The notes below the pieces were generated by a model. The model saw only the letters and a program-made list of their open reading frames with translations, was not told where the DNA came from and ran no database searches. Both the position numbers and the translations under genes were made by a program. DNA of 64,000 nt from CAVSJR01 sp963728285 (GTDB lineage Bacteria > Actinomycetota > UBA4738 > HRBIN12): contig CAVSJR010000001.1 of NCBI GenBank assembly GCA_963728285.1, forward strand, positions 1-64,000. The letters are read 5' to 3'. How positions within the stretch are numbered: position 1 is the stretch's first letter; each line of letters begins with the position of its first letter. Positions 55,698-64,000 of this stretch are shown here, one piece after another.

Positions 55698-56564
55698 CGA
55701 TCCTCCCGGTCCTCCAGGCGCCGTTGACGGGCGTCGTCCTCGCGCTTCCACGCCGAGGCGGCGAGGAGCAGCGCGCCCACCATCGCGAAGTTCCCCGCGA
55801 GCCACATCATCACCGCCGCGCCCTGCTGATCGGCGAGCGCATCCGGGCCCCCAGGGTGCCGGCAGCCCGGCGTAGGTCGGGTAGAGCGGAGCGTCCGCGG
55901 CGTAGAGCGCGAGGGCGAGGAACGACTGCGCGGGGATCACCAGGAACAGCGACAGCAGGCGGGCGGGGTAGGTCATCGGACGCGGGGTCGGATCGCTCCC
56001 GACGATCGGCCACCAGTAGACGAGGGCGGCGGAGAGCCACAGCGCGTGCTCGAGGGCGTGCACGACGGAGCTTCGCAGGGCAGCGTCGAACAACGGCGAG
56101 AGGTGGACGACGAACGGGACGAGCACGAACAGCGCCCAGCCGACGACCGGGCGGGACAGGAACGAGGCGACCCGGCCGTGGAGCACCGGCACGAGGAACC
56201 GCCGACGGGCCTCCGGCGATGCGGAGCGCAGCGCGAGCGTGAGCGGGGCGCCGAGGGCGAGGAGCGGCGGCGCGACCAGCGTGAGCAGAAGATGCTGCGC
56301 CATGTGGACGGAGAACGAGACGTCCGCGAACGCGTCGACCGGAGAGACGAGCGCGAGCGCGAGGGCGCCCAGGCCCGAGGCGAACGCGATCGTGCGGGCG
56401 CGGGGCCACCCACGCCCGGACCTCCCGAGCCGGCGAACGCCCGCTCCGTACGCGAGGCCCGCCGCGACGATCGGCAGCACCGTGAGGGGGTCGAGCTGCC
56501 AGTGGGTCCACGGCGGCGAGGCATCGAGGGACGGCGGGACGACCGTCGCGGCGAGCTCGATCAT
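55610..56564 (-). CDS. ctaG: Cytochrome c oxidase assembly protein CtaG, caa3 type (frameshift near 55852)
   Basis: About 318 aa over two frames. Seven membrane helices; HMAQHLLLTLVAPPLLALGAP and VVHALEHALWLSAALVYWWP are the family signature with copper-linked His. The frame changes in GGGGGCCC at about 55848-55856; dropping one base gives WGPDALADQQGAAVMMWLAG, the expected end. The last 30 residues overlap the rhodanese gene, so the true stop may be elsewhere. Helps insert copper in oxidase. Confidence 0.87.
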
Positions 56565-56716
56565 GCGGCCATCCTGCCACGCGGCGCGGCCGTTGGATCG
56601 GCCGGCGGCCGGGGAGCCCTCGGCCGGAACGACGCTGCCGGAGCGTCCAATCTCCTGCGCGAGAGGTGGACCGGGCGTGGCCGACCCTGGATCCACGACG
56701 GGCGATAATGGCGGAC

Positions 56717-57296
56717 ATGTCCCACGTCGCGGCCGAGGGGGCCGCCCGACGCCGCGCGCGCCTCTCCGCTGCTCTTCGGGACGATCCTGTTCCTCGCCTC
56801 GGAACTGCTGTTCTTCGGCGGACTGTTCGCCGCCTACTTCAACCTGCGGGCCGACACCACGCCGTGGCCGCCGGCGGGCGTCGAGCTGGAGCTCGTCCCG
56901 GCGACGATCGGCACCCTCCTGCTGGTCGTGTCGAGCTTCACGTTTCAGGCCGGCGTGGCGGCGGGAGCCCGATCCCGCCTGCGGGCGATGCGAGGGTGGA
57001 CGATCGCGACGATCGCGCTCGGCGTCGCGTTCCTCGGGATCCAGCTCTTCGACTGGATGCATCTCGATTTCGGCGTCTCCTCGCACGCCTACGGGACGAT
57101 GTTCTACTCGATGACCGGCTTTCACGGCCTGCACGTGCTGGCCGGCGTGCTGTTGATGCTCGTCGTGCTGGGGCGCGCGATGCAGGGGGCCTACCGTGAC
57201 GGCAACGTCGAGGGCGCCGAGGCGGTCGCCTACTACTGGCATTTCGTGGACGTCGTTTGGATCGCGCTGTTCGCGACCATCTTCCTCCTGCGATGA
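56717..57296 (+). CDS. ctaE: Cytochrome c oxidase subunit III (frameshift near 56745)
   Basis: About 193 aa. Start MSHVAAEG in one frame; from about residue 10 the other frame reads FGTILFLASELLFFGGLFAA, the subunit III signature, and ends YYWHFVDVVWIALFATIFLL. Five helices, short actinobacterial form. The shift lies in GAGGGGGCCGCCCGA (56735-56749), one extra base. Stop overlaps qcrC start (ATGA). Confidence 0.9.
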
Positions 57297-58061
57297 GCAC
57301 CGAGCGCGCCGAAGCCCGCGTCGTATCGCGCGTCCTCCGGGTCGGCCTGCTCGCCGCCGTCGCATGCCAGATCGGGTGGTCGCTGCGCCCGTCGCCCACG
57401 CCGGCCGTGACCGCGGAGCCCACCCGCGGACAGGTGCTGTACGCCACGAACTGCTCGAGCTGTCACGGGCTCCAGGCCGAGGGCACGGCGAACGGCCCCG
57501 GCCTGCAGGGCGTGGGGGCGGCCGCCGTCGACTTCATGCTGAGCTCGGGCCGGATGCCCCTGGCCAACCCCGCGGACCAGCCGCAGCGCGGCGAGCCCAA
57601 GTTCTCCCCCGCGCAGATCGCTGCGATCGTGGACTACGTCGAGCGCATCGCGCCCGGCGGCCCGCCGATCCCCTCGGTGAATCCCGCGGCGGGCTCCCTC
57701 CCCGACGGCCTCGAGGTCTACCTGAATACGTGCTCCGCCTGCCACGGGGCGGGCGCCACCGGGGACTCGATCGGAGGAGGAGCAGATCGCTCCCTCCCTC
57801 TACGCCGCGTCGCCACTGCAGATCGCCGAGGCCATCCGGATCGGGCCCGGCGCCATGCCGCGCTTCAACGAGCGGAACATCACCCAGCATGACGTCGACT
57901 CGGTGGCTCGCTATCTGGTCTACCTGCGTGGAGACAACGCGGCGGATCGTGGGGGGCTGCAGCTCGGGCGCGTCGGCGCGGTGGCGGAGGGCCTCATCGC
58001 CGGCGTGGTCGGCCTGGGCATCCTCCTGCTCGTCATCCGGCTGACGGGATCGAGGTCGTGA
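57293..58061 (+). CDS. qcrC: Diheme cytochrome c of the bcc complex, QcrC (frameshift near 57780)
   Basis: About 256 aa. N-terminal helix, two c-type haem sites (NCSSCHG and TCSACHG) and a C-terminal membrane anchor (LIAGVVGLGILLLVIRL). Carries electrons from Rieske/cyt b to oxidase without a soluble cytochrome c, as in other actinobacteria. The shift at about 57770-57790 (one extra base) separates GDSIGGGAD from APSLYAASPLQIAEAIR. Confidence 0.92.
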
Positions 58062-58895
58062 GGGGCGCCGAGCGCGGCGTCGCGATCGCCTTCTCCCTGG
58101 CGGCCCTCGCGTCGCTCGGCCCTGTGCGTGGTCTACCTCAGGGGCGGACAGCCACAGGCGGAGGGCGCGCTGCTGTTCCTCGCGTTGGGTGGCATCGGCG
58201 CCGGGCTGATGCTGTGGGCCAAGCGCCTCATGTCCGACATCGGGGAGGAGACCCAGCAGCGGGGGCTCCGGCCTCCCCGGCGGACCGAGCGGCAGACGAG
58301 CGCCGAGGCGATGCTGGAGGGCGTCGAGGAGATCCGCCGTCGGCGATTCCTCTCGCGCCTGCTGCTGGGCGCGGGCGCCGCCCTCGGGATCGCGGCGCTG
58401 TTCCCGATCCGCTCCCTCGGCCGCGCTCCGCGGGGATCGCTGTTCACGACGCCGTGGCGGGCGGGGGCGAAGCTCGTCAACAACGAGGGCGAGCTCATCA
58501 CGCGCGACACGCTCGAGGTCGGCTCCTTCACCACCGTGTTCCCGGAGGGCGATGTCGGCTCGGCGGACGGCCAGGCGGTCCTGATCCGCGTCGAGCCCGG
58601 GCAGTTGCGGCTCCCGGCCGACCGTCTGGAGGACGCCCCCGAGGGGATCGTCGCCTACTCCAAGATCTGCACGCACGCCGGGTGCCCGGTCGGCCTCTAC
58701 CTCGCCGAGACGCATCAACTTCGATGCCCGTGCCACCAGTCCACGTTCGATGTGCTCGACGGCGCCGACCCCGTGTACGGCCCGGCCGCCAGGCCCCTCC
58801 CGCAGTTGCCCATCGGCATCGCCGACGACGGCTCGCTCTATGCCAAGGGCGACTTCACGGAGCCGGTCGGCCCCAGCTTCTGGAACCTGGCGTGA
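58058..58895 (+). CDS. qcrA: Rieske iron-sulfur protein QcrA (frameshift near 58120)
   Basis: About 278 aa from a GTG overlapping the qcrC stop. Three N-terminal helices and a Rieske domain with CTHAGC and CPCHQST for the 2Fe-2S cluster. The first 20 residues and the rest are in different frames; one extra base at about 58115-58130 explains it and restores a VVYLRGGQPQAEG helix. Part of the menaquinol-cytochrome c reductase. Confidence 0.92.
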
Positions 58896-60304
58896 TCGTT
58901 CGGCGGCTGATCGAGGGCATGGACGAGCGCCTCGACGCGAGCTCGTTCATCGCCCGCAACCTGCGGAAGGTGTTTCCGGACCACTGGTCGTTCATGCTCG
59001 GCGAGATCGCGCTGTACAGCTTCATCCTCCTCGTGCTGACGGGAACCTTCCTCACCTTCTTCTTCGTCGCCTCGCCGCAGCCCGTCACCTACGACGGGCC
59101 GTACCCGCCGCTGCGCGGCGAGACCGTGTCCGCCGCCTACAACTCCGTGATGCGGATCTCCTACGAGGTTCGGGCCGGGCTCGTCATGCGTCAGACGCAC
59201 CACTGGGCCGCCCTGGTGTTCATGGCCGCGATCTTCGCCCACCTGTTCCGCGTCTTCTTCACGGGAGCGTTCCGAAAGCCCCGTGAGCTCTCGTGGATCA
59301 TCGGCGTCACGCTGCTCGTCACGGGGATCGCCGCCGGCTTCACCGGCTACTCCCTCCCCGACGATCTGCTCTCGGGGACCGGGCTCCGGATCATCTACTC
59401 GGCGGTGCTCTCGATCCCGTTCGTCGGAACGTGGCTCGCATTCCTCTTCTTCGGCGGCGAGTTCCCCGCCCCCGAGCTCCTCTCACGGCTCTTCGTCCTG
59501 CACATCCTCCTGATCCCGGGGATCATCGCGGCGCTCCTCGGCGCACACCTCGCGATCGTCTGGCACCAGACGCACACGCAATACCCGAGGCCCGGCGCGA
59601 CCGAGGACACCGTGACGGGGATCCCGGTCTGGCCGCGATTCGCCCTGAAGGCCATCGGCCTCGCATTTCTGACGTTCGCCACGCTCGCCCTTCTCGGCGG
59701 CCTGTTCCAGATCAACCCGGTGTGGCTCTACGGGCCGTTCGTGCCCTACACGGCCTCGTCCCCGGCACAGCCCGACTACTACGCCGGATGGCTCGAGGGG
59801 TTGCTGCGGTTGTGGCCGAACTGGGAATTCACGCTGTTCGGACACACGATCGGGGAGCTGTTCCTTCCCGCCGTGGTCATCCCGGGCGCCATCTTCACGG
59901 TCCTCGCCCTGTGGCCCTACCTCGAGGCCAGGGTCACCGGGGACCACGAGTGGCACCACTTCGCGCAGCGGCCGCGGGAGGCGCCGCTCAGGAGCGCCAT
60001 CGGTGCCGCGGGGATCACCTTCATGACCGTCCTCATGCTGGCCGGCAGCAACGACGTGCTGGCGACGTTCCTCCACGTCGAGGTGGACTCGCTGAACGAC
60101 GTGCTGAAGGTCCTCGGGATCGTCCTTCCCTTCATCGTCGGCGCCGTCACGTTTCGGATCTGCCGCGAACTCCGGGACGGCGGGTCCCGGCCGGCGGCCG
60201 CTCCGCCGCGGACGACGATCCGCCGCAACGCGGAGGGCGGGTTCGACGTCGCCGAGCGGCCGGTCGTCGAGGCGGAGTCCTCCGAGGAGCGAGGGCCTCG
60301 GTGA
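58892..60304 (+). CDS. qcrB: Cytochrome b of the bcc complex, QcrB
   Basis: 470 aa from a GTG overlapping the qcrA stop. Haem His residues in RQTHHWAALVFMAAIFAHLF and FVLHILLIPGIIAALLGAHL; the Qo-site region reads PDYYAGWLEGLLRLWP, as in actinobacterial QcrB. Oxidises menaquinol. Long hydrophilic C-terminal tail. Confidence 0.95.
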   Translation: MIVRRLIEGMDERLDASSFIARNLRKVFPDHWSFMLGEIALYSFILLVLTGTFLTFFFVASPQPVTYDGPYPPLRGETVSAAYNSVMRISYEVRAGLVMRQTHHWAALVFMAAIFAHLFRVFFTGAFRKPRELSWIIGVTLLVTGIAAGFTGYSLPDDLLSGTGLRIIYSAVLSIPFVGTWLAFLFFGGEFPAPELLSRLFVLHILLIPGIIAALLGAHLAIVWHQTHTQYPRPGATEDTVTGIPVWPRFALKAIGLAFLTFATLALLGGLFQINPVWLYGPFVPYTASSPAQPDYYAGWLEGLLRLWPNWEFTLFGHTIGELFLPAVVIPGAIFTVLALWPYLEARVTGDHEWHHFAQRPREAPLRSAIGAAGITFMTVLMLAGSNDVLATFLHVEVDSLNDVLKVLGIVLPFIVGAVTFRICRELRDGGSRPAAAPPRTTIRRNAEGGFDVAERPVVEAESSEERGPR

Positions 60305-61059
60305 GCGCACGATCGCGAGGCCTGCCGGCCGCCGGCGCCGTCGTCCTGCTCATCTCGACGGCGTCGTGCTCGACGTCGTTCGGGATCCCTCGGGGCGGCA
60401 CGGCGCAGGGCCAGGACACCTTCGACCTGTGGCGCGTCTTCTTCCTCTCGGCCGCGGTCGTCGCGTCCATCGTGTACGGGCTGATCTTCTGGTGCATCAT
60501 CCGGTACCGGCGCCGGCGCGCCGACGACCCCGACGCGCTGGGCGACCAGGTTCGCGCCAACGTCCCGATCGAGGTGCTCTACACCGTCCTGCCGTTCGTC
60601 CTGGCGACGACGCTGTTCATCCTGACGTTCCGCACGGAACAGCGGATCGACGACGTCTCGCCGAACCCGGATATGGTCCTCAACGTGCAGGGCTACACCT
60701 GGGGATGGCGCTTCACCTACGCGGGTGAGGGCGTCTCGGTCTTGAGCCCTCCGAGCGGGGAGGGGGTTCCGGGTCCGCAGATCGTGCTGCCCCTGGGGCG
60801 CACGATCCGGGTCGTGCTCACGTCGAACGATGTGATTCACGCGTTCTGGGTCCCGGATTTCCTCTTCAAACGCGACGCGATCCCGGGACGCCCGACGCAA
60901 TTCGACCTCACGACGACCGAGGCGGGAACGTTCCGCGGGCAGTGCGCGGAGTTCTGCGGGCTCAACCATGCCTACATGACGTTCAGTGTCCGCGTCGCGT
61001 CCCCCGAGGAGTACGCGGCGTGGCTCGACGCGCAGCGAGCCGGGACGGCGGCCGCATGA
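60301..61059 (+). CDS. ctaC: Cytochrome c oxidase subunit II
   Basis: 252 aa, GTG overlapping the qcrB stop. Lipobox STASC at about 18-23, two helices, then a cupredoxin domain with the CuA site: VIHAFWVPDF and QCAEFCGLNHAYM (both Cys, Glu, His, Met present). Accepts electrons from QcrC. Confidence 0.95.
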   Translation: MSARSRGLPAAGAVVLLISTASCSTSFGIPRGGTAQGQDTFDLWRVFFLSAAVVASIVYGLIFWCIIRYRRRRADDPDALGDQVRANVPIEVLYTVLPFVLATTLFILTFRTEQRIDDVSPNPDMVLNVQGYTWGWRFTYAGEGVSVLSPPSGEGVPGPQIVLPLGRTIRVVLTSNDVIHAFWVPDFLFKRDAIPGRPTQFDLTTTEAGTFRGQCAEFCGLNHAYMTFSVRVASPEEYAAWLDAQRAGTAAA

Positions 61060-62732
61060 GCATCACGACGGATCGTCCCACCGCCAGGGCCGCCCCCGAC
61101 GACCCCGGCCGTCGCCCGGGTGGCCTGGTCGGCTGGATCACCACGACCGATCACAAGCGCATCGGCATCCTCTACTGCGTCACGGCCTTCGCGTACTTCC
61201 TGATCGGGGGCGCGCTCGCCGGCATCATGCGGGCCGAGCTGGCGGAGCCCGGTCGCCAGCTCGTCTCGCAGGGCTCCTACAACGGCCTGTTCACGATCCA
61301 CGGGACGATGATGATCTTCCTGTTCATCGCGCCCTTCGGGATCGGGCTCGGGAACTACCTCGTGCCGCTCCAGATCGGGGCGCCCGACATGTCCTTTCCC
61401 CGGATGAACGCGATCTCCTACTGGTTCTTCGCGGCGGGCGGCGTGCTCATCCTGCTCGCGGGCTTCGCGTCCGTCGGCGGGGGGGCGGCGATGGGATGGA
61501 CCGCCTATCCCCCGCTCTCGGAGGCTCGGTGGTCGCCCGGCGTCGGCCCCGACCTGTGGATCCTCGGGGTCGGCCTCGTCGCGGTCTCCACGCTGCTGTC
61601 GGGGCTCAACATCCTGACGACGGTGTTCTTCCTCCGCGCGCCCGGGATGACGATGTGGCGCGTGCCGATCTTCACGTGGAACCTGATCGTGACGTCCATC
61701 CTGGGGCTCGTCGGGTTCCCGCCCGTCCTGGCCGCGTTCGCGCTGTTGTTCATCGACCGCAGGCTGGGCGGCCATGCGTTCGATCCGCTCGGCGGCGGGG
61801 ATCCGGTGATCTACCAGCACCTGTTCTGGTTCCTCGGGCACCCCGAGGTCTACATCGTGATCCTCCCGTTCTTCGGCGTGGTCACGGAGATCATCCCGGT
61901 CTTCTCCCGCAAGCCGCTGTTCGGCTACGTCGGGTTCGTGCTCGCCACGCTCACGATCGGGGCCTACTCGATCGGCGTCTGGGCGCATCACATGTTCACG
62001 ACGGGCCGTGTGGACAACCCGTTCTTCTCGGCGATGTCGTTCGTGATCGCGATCCCGACCGGCGTCAAGTTCTTCAACTGGGCGGGGACGATGTGGCGAG
62101 GCAGGATCGGCTTTCAAACCCCGATGCTGTTCTCCATCGGCTTCCTGCTCAACTTCCTCATCGGGGGGGTGACGGGCGTCATGCACGCCTCGCCGCCGAT
62201 CGACTATCACATCGCGGACTCCTACTTCCTCGTGTCGCACTTTCACTACACGATGATGGGCGGGGCCGCGTTCGGGGCGTTCGCCGCCATCTACTTCTGG
62301 TTCCCCAAGATAACCGGGGTGATGCTGCGCGAGTCGCTCGGGCGCGGCGTCTTCGCACTGCTGTTCGTCGGCTTCAACCTGACGTTTTGGCCGCAGCTCG
62401 TGGCCGGCCTGCGAGGCATGCCGCGCAGGGTCGTCGACTACGCGCCCAACATCGGGCTCGACACACCCAACCTCGTCTCGTCCCTCGGCTACGTGGTTAT
62501 GTTCGTGGCCGTGATCCTCTTCATCGTCGACGTGGGGATCTCGCTGCGACGACGCGTGCCGGCGGGCGATAACCCATGGGACGCGTACTCGCTCGAATGG
62601 GCGACGTCGTCGCCTCCGCCCGAGCACAACTTCCATCGCATCCCGAGGATCCGCTCCGAGCGCCCCACGTTCGACCTGAATCATCCCGAGGTGGCCACGA
62701 CCTCCACCGCGGATCGCGAGGCGCCGTCGTGA
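61056..62732 (+). CDS. ctaD: Cytochrome c oxidase subunit I
   Basis: 558 aa, 12 helices. Haem-copper signature: WFLGHPEVYIVILPFFG (CuB His, cross-linked Tyr), VWAHHMFTTG, and VSHFHYTMMGG for haem a and a3 ligands. aa3-type proton pump. ATG overlaps the ctaC stop (ATGA). Confidence 0.97.
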   Translation: MSITTDRPTARAAPDDPGRRPGGLVGWITTTDHKRIGILYCVTAFAYFLIGGALAGIMRAELAEPGRQLVSQGSYNGLFTIHGTMMIFLFIAPFGIGLGNYLVPLQIGAPDMSFPRMNAISYWFFAAGGVLILLAGFASVGGGAAMGWTAYPPLSEARWSPGVGPDLWILGVGLVAVSTLLSGLNILTTVFFLRAPGMTMWRVPIFTWNLIVTSILGLVGFPPVLAAFALLFIDRRLGGHAFDPLGGGDPVIYQHLFWFLGHPEVYIVILPFFGVVTEIIPVFSRKPLFGYVGFVLATLTIGAYSIGVWAHHMFTTGRVDNPFFSAMSFVIAIPTGVKFFNWAGTMWRGRIGFQTPMLFSIGFLLNFLIGGVTGVMHASPPIDYHIADSYFLVSHFHYTMMGGAAFGAFAAIYFWFPKITGVMLRESLGRGVFALLFVGFNLTFWPQLVAGLRGMPRRVVDYAPNIGLDTPNLVSSLGYVVMFVAVILFIVDVGISLRRRVPAGDNPWDAYSLEWATSSPPPEHNFHRIPRIRSERPTFDLNHPEVATTSTADREAPS

Positions 62733-63112
62733 GGACGGGGACGAAGTACTTCATCGCGCTGTCGGCGTTCGGCTTCGGCTTCGGGACGCTGTATTGGTTC
62801 CTGACGTACGAGCCCGTCGGCTCCATCCTGCTGTGGTCGCTGGGGCTCACCCCGCTGGTCATCGCGGCCTGGGTGATCCGCCGGCGCGCGTTCGACGGCC
62901 TGGGGCCGCAGGACGACGACGACGCGCCGCCGGCGGCCGGGGCGGGCGAGCCCGTCGGGTCGTTCCCGCAGGCGAGCGTGTGGCCGGTCTTCCTCGTCCT
63001 CGGGGTCATCGTGACCGGCGCCGCGCTCGTGTACGGCCTGCTGCTGCTCCCGGTCGGCATCGCGATCTGGGCCGTCGCCGTCGTGGGGCTCGTTCGCGAG
63101 AGCAGGACCTGA
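62729..63112 (+). CDS. ctaF: Cytochrome c oxidase subunit IV, actinobacterial type
   Basis: 127 aa, GTG overlapping the ctaD stop. Four predicted helices in two pairs (GTKYFIALSAFGFGFGTLYW, SILLWSLGLTPLVIAAWVI; VFLVLGVIVTGAALVYGLLL, GIAIWAVAVVGLV), matching the actinobacterial subunit IV that follows ctaD. Confidence 0.88.
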   Translation: MRTGTKYFIALSAFGFGFGTLYWFLTYEPVGSILLWSLGLTPLVIAAWVIRRRAFDGLGPQDDDDAPPAAGAGEPVGSFPQASVWPVFLVLGVIVTGAALVYGLLLLPVGIAIWAVAVVGLVRESRT

Positions 63113-63128
63113 CGGGCGGGGACGGCGC

Positions 63129-64000
63129 GTGACGCCACGGGAGTCGGAGTCCGTCGCCGGCCGGGCGCCGGACGTCGAGGGAGCGCGCGTCGCGCTCGAA
63201 CGACTCCTCGGCGCCGGCTCGGTGCTCGCCGACCCGCTGGCTCGCCGGCTCTACGCGCGGGACGCCTCCATGGTGGAGGGCGGCTGCGCCCTCGTCGCCT
63301 TTCCACGTTCCGTCGAGGACGTCGTCGCATGCGTTCGGACCGCGGCCGACCACGGCCTCCCCGTGGTTCCCCGCGGATCCGGGACCGGCCTCGCCGGCGG
63401 CGCGACGCCGATCGGGGACGCGCTCGTCGTGGTCACCACCAAGATGGACCGGATCATCGAGGTGCGGCCCGAGGACCGACTCGCGTGGGTGGACCCCGGC
63501 GTGCTCAACCTCGACCTCGCCGTCGCCCTCGCCCCGTACGGCTTCACGTTCGCCCCCGACCCGTCGTCCCAGCAGACGTGCTCCATCGGCGGGAACGTCA
63601 ACACCAATGCCGGGGGCCCCCATTGCCTCGCGTACGGGATCACGTCGAGCCACGTGCTCGCGCTCGATGTGGTCCTGCCGGACGGGAGCGTCGCCCGCCT
63701 CGGGTCCGAGGGACCGGAGTGGGCGGGCTACGACCTGCGAGGCGTGGTGATCGGCTCCGAGGGGACGCTCGGGATCGTGGCCGCGGCCTGCGTGCGACTC
63801 ACGCCCCTGCCCCCGGCGATCCGAACGATGCTGCTCGATTTCGACGCCGTCGAGGAGTGCGCGGCGACCGTCTCGCAGATCATCGCCAGCGGGGTCGTCC
63901 CGGCGGCGCTCGAGATGATGGATCGCGGGATCGTCGTCGCGGTCGAGCGCTTCGCGCGCGCCGGCTATCCCACCGACGCGGCCGCGGTCCTGCTGGTCGA
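63129..64000 (+). CDS. FAD-linked oxidase, glycolate oxidase GlcD-like (cut by window end)
   Basis: First 290 residues. PCMH-type FAD domain: VVPRGSGTGLAGGATPIGD, SIGGNVNTNAGGPHCLAYG, GSEGTLGIVAAACVRLTP. Oxidises a 2-hydroxy acid such as glycolate or D-lactate. GTG start 16 bases after ctaF; the 3' part lies outside the window. Confidence 0.92.
   Translation, partial: MTPRESESVAGRAPDVEGARVALERLLGAGSVLADPLARRLYARDASMVEGGCALVAFPRSVEDVVACVRTAADHGLPVVPRGSGTGLAGGATPIGDALVVVTTKMDRIIEVRPEDRLAWVDPGVLNLDLAVALAPYGFTFAPDPSSQQTCSIGGNVNTNAGGPHCLAYGITSSHVLALDVVLPDGSVARLGSEGPEWAGYDLRGVVIGSEGTLGIVAAACVRLTPLPPAIRTMLLDFDAVEECAATVSQIIASGVVPAALEMMDRGIVVAVERFARAGYPTDAAAVLLV

Noticed and set aside
55332..57365. 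A 677-residue minus-strand frame containing ctaG
   Set aside because: Only the middle matches CtaG; the N-terminal part is antisense to ctaE and the C-terminal part is out of frame.
10070..58135. Programmed +1 frameshifting at CGN arginine codons
   Set aside because: Many breaks can be placed on a CGN codon, but such codons are so common here that this is weak. For mfd, permease, CocE-like and ctaG, other placements fit conservation equally well or better. Sequencing error is simpler.
58058..60304. A 748-residue Rieske-cytochrome b fusion
   Set aside because: This frame starts as qcrA, runs through non-coding frame of qcrA after the indel, and then enters qcrB. The real qcrA continues in the other frame.

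Overview
This is a GC-rich (about 70 %) window from an actinomycete-type chromosome. The support is gene order and content: tRNA-Leu, cyclophilin, DUF501/Ppx, S1 protein, ftsB and eno; then mazG, mfd, pth, L25/CTC, prs and glmU; then ispE, ksgA, a resuscitation-factor-like G5 protein, tatD, metG and rsmI; and a qcrC-qcrA-qcrB-ctaC-ctaD-ctaF respiratory block with ctaE and ctaG. This combination is typical of Actinomycetota. The many leaderless starts and missing model-genus landmarks suggest a deep-branching or uncultured lineage, but I cannot place it below phylum.

Layout. 1-16.7 kb is conserved housekeeping, mostly on the minus strand, interrupted by a secreted Cys-rich hydrolase-like protein (5.3 kb) and a Gly-rich lipoprotein (6.6 kb). 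16.8-20.4 kb holds two acetyltransferases and a translationally coupled pair: membrane adenylate cyclase plus an osmoprotectant-type binding lipoprotein. 20.7-28.8 kb returns to core genes (tRNA-Gln, ispE, ksgA, G5/RlpA protein, tatD, metG, matrixin, rsmI, DUF3052). 28.8-38.7 kb is mixed: methyltransferase, protein mannosyltransferase, CocE/NonD-like hydrolase, DUF6326, YbaK, CPBP protease, FAD oxidase, pirin, pilin-like protein, Lrp-like protein.

38.7-54.8 kb is a sugar-catabolic island. It contains a GH4 alpha-galactosidase-like enzyme, an MFS transporter, a minus-strand operon (SIS isomerase, MalK-type ATPase, DeoR regulator, amidohydrolase) and a divergent plus-strand operon (binding protein, two permeases, RidA, D-threonine-aldolase-fold PLP enzyme, SDR, UlaG-like lactonase, zinc dehydrogenase). 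Two PfkB kinases follow. One reading is an oxidative amino-sugar route: dehydrogenase, lactonase, PLP dehydratase with RidA, then a keto-deoxy-sugar kinase. A 12-bp motif is shared by the divergent operon promoters and the GH4 promoter, suggesting one regulon. 54.8-64 kb holds a macro-domain protein, a rhodanese, ctaG and the bc/aa3 respiratory genes, then a GlcD-like oxidase cut by the window end.

Quality warning: at least 13 frame changes break otherwise conserved genes (mfd, cyclase, PMT, CocE-like, GH4, MFS, permease, PLP enzyme twice, ctaG, ctaE, qcrC, qcrA). Every one is equivalent to a single extra base. They look like insertion errors of an unpolished assembly rather than decay, so I annotate these as intact genes with frameshifts.
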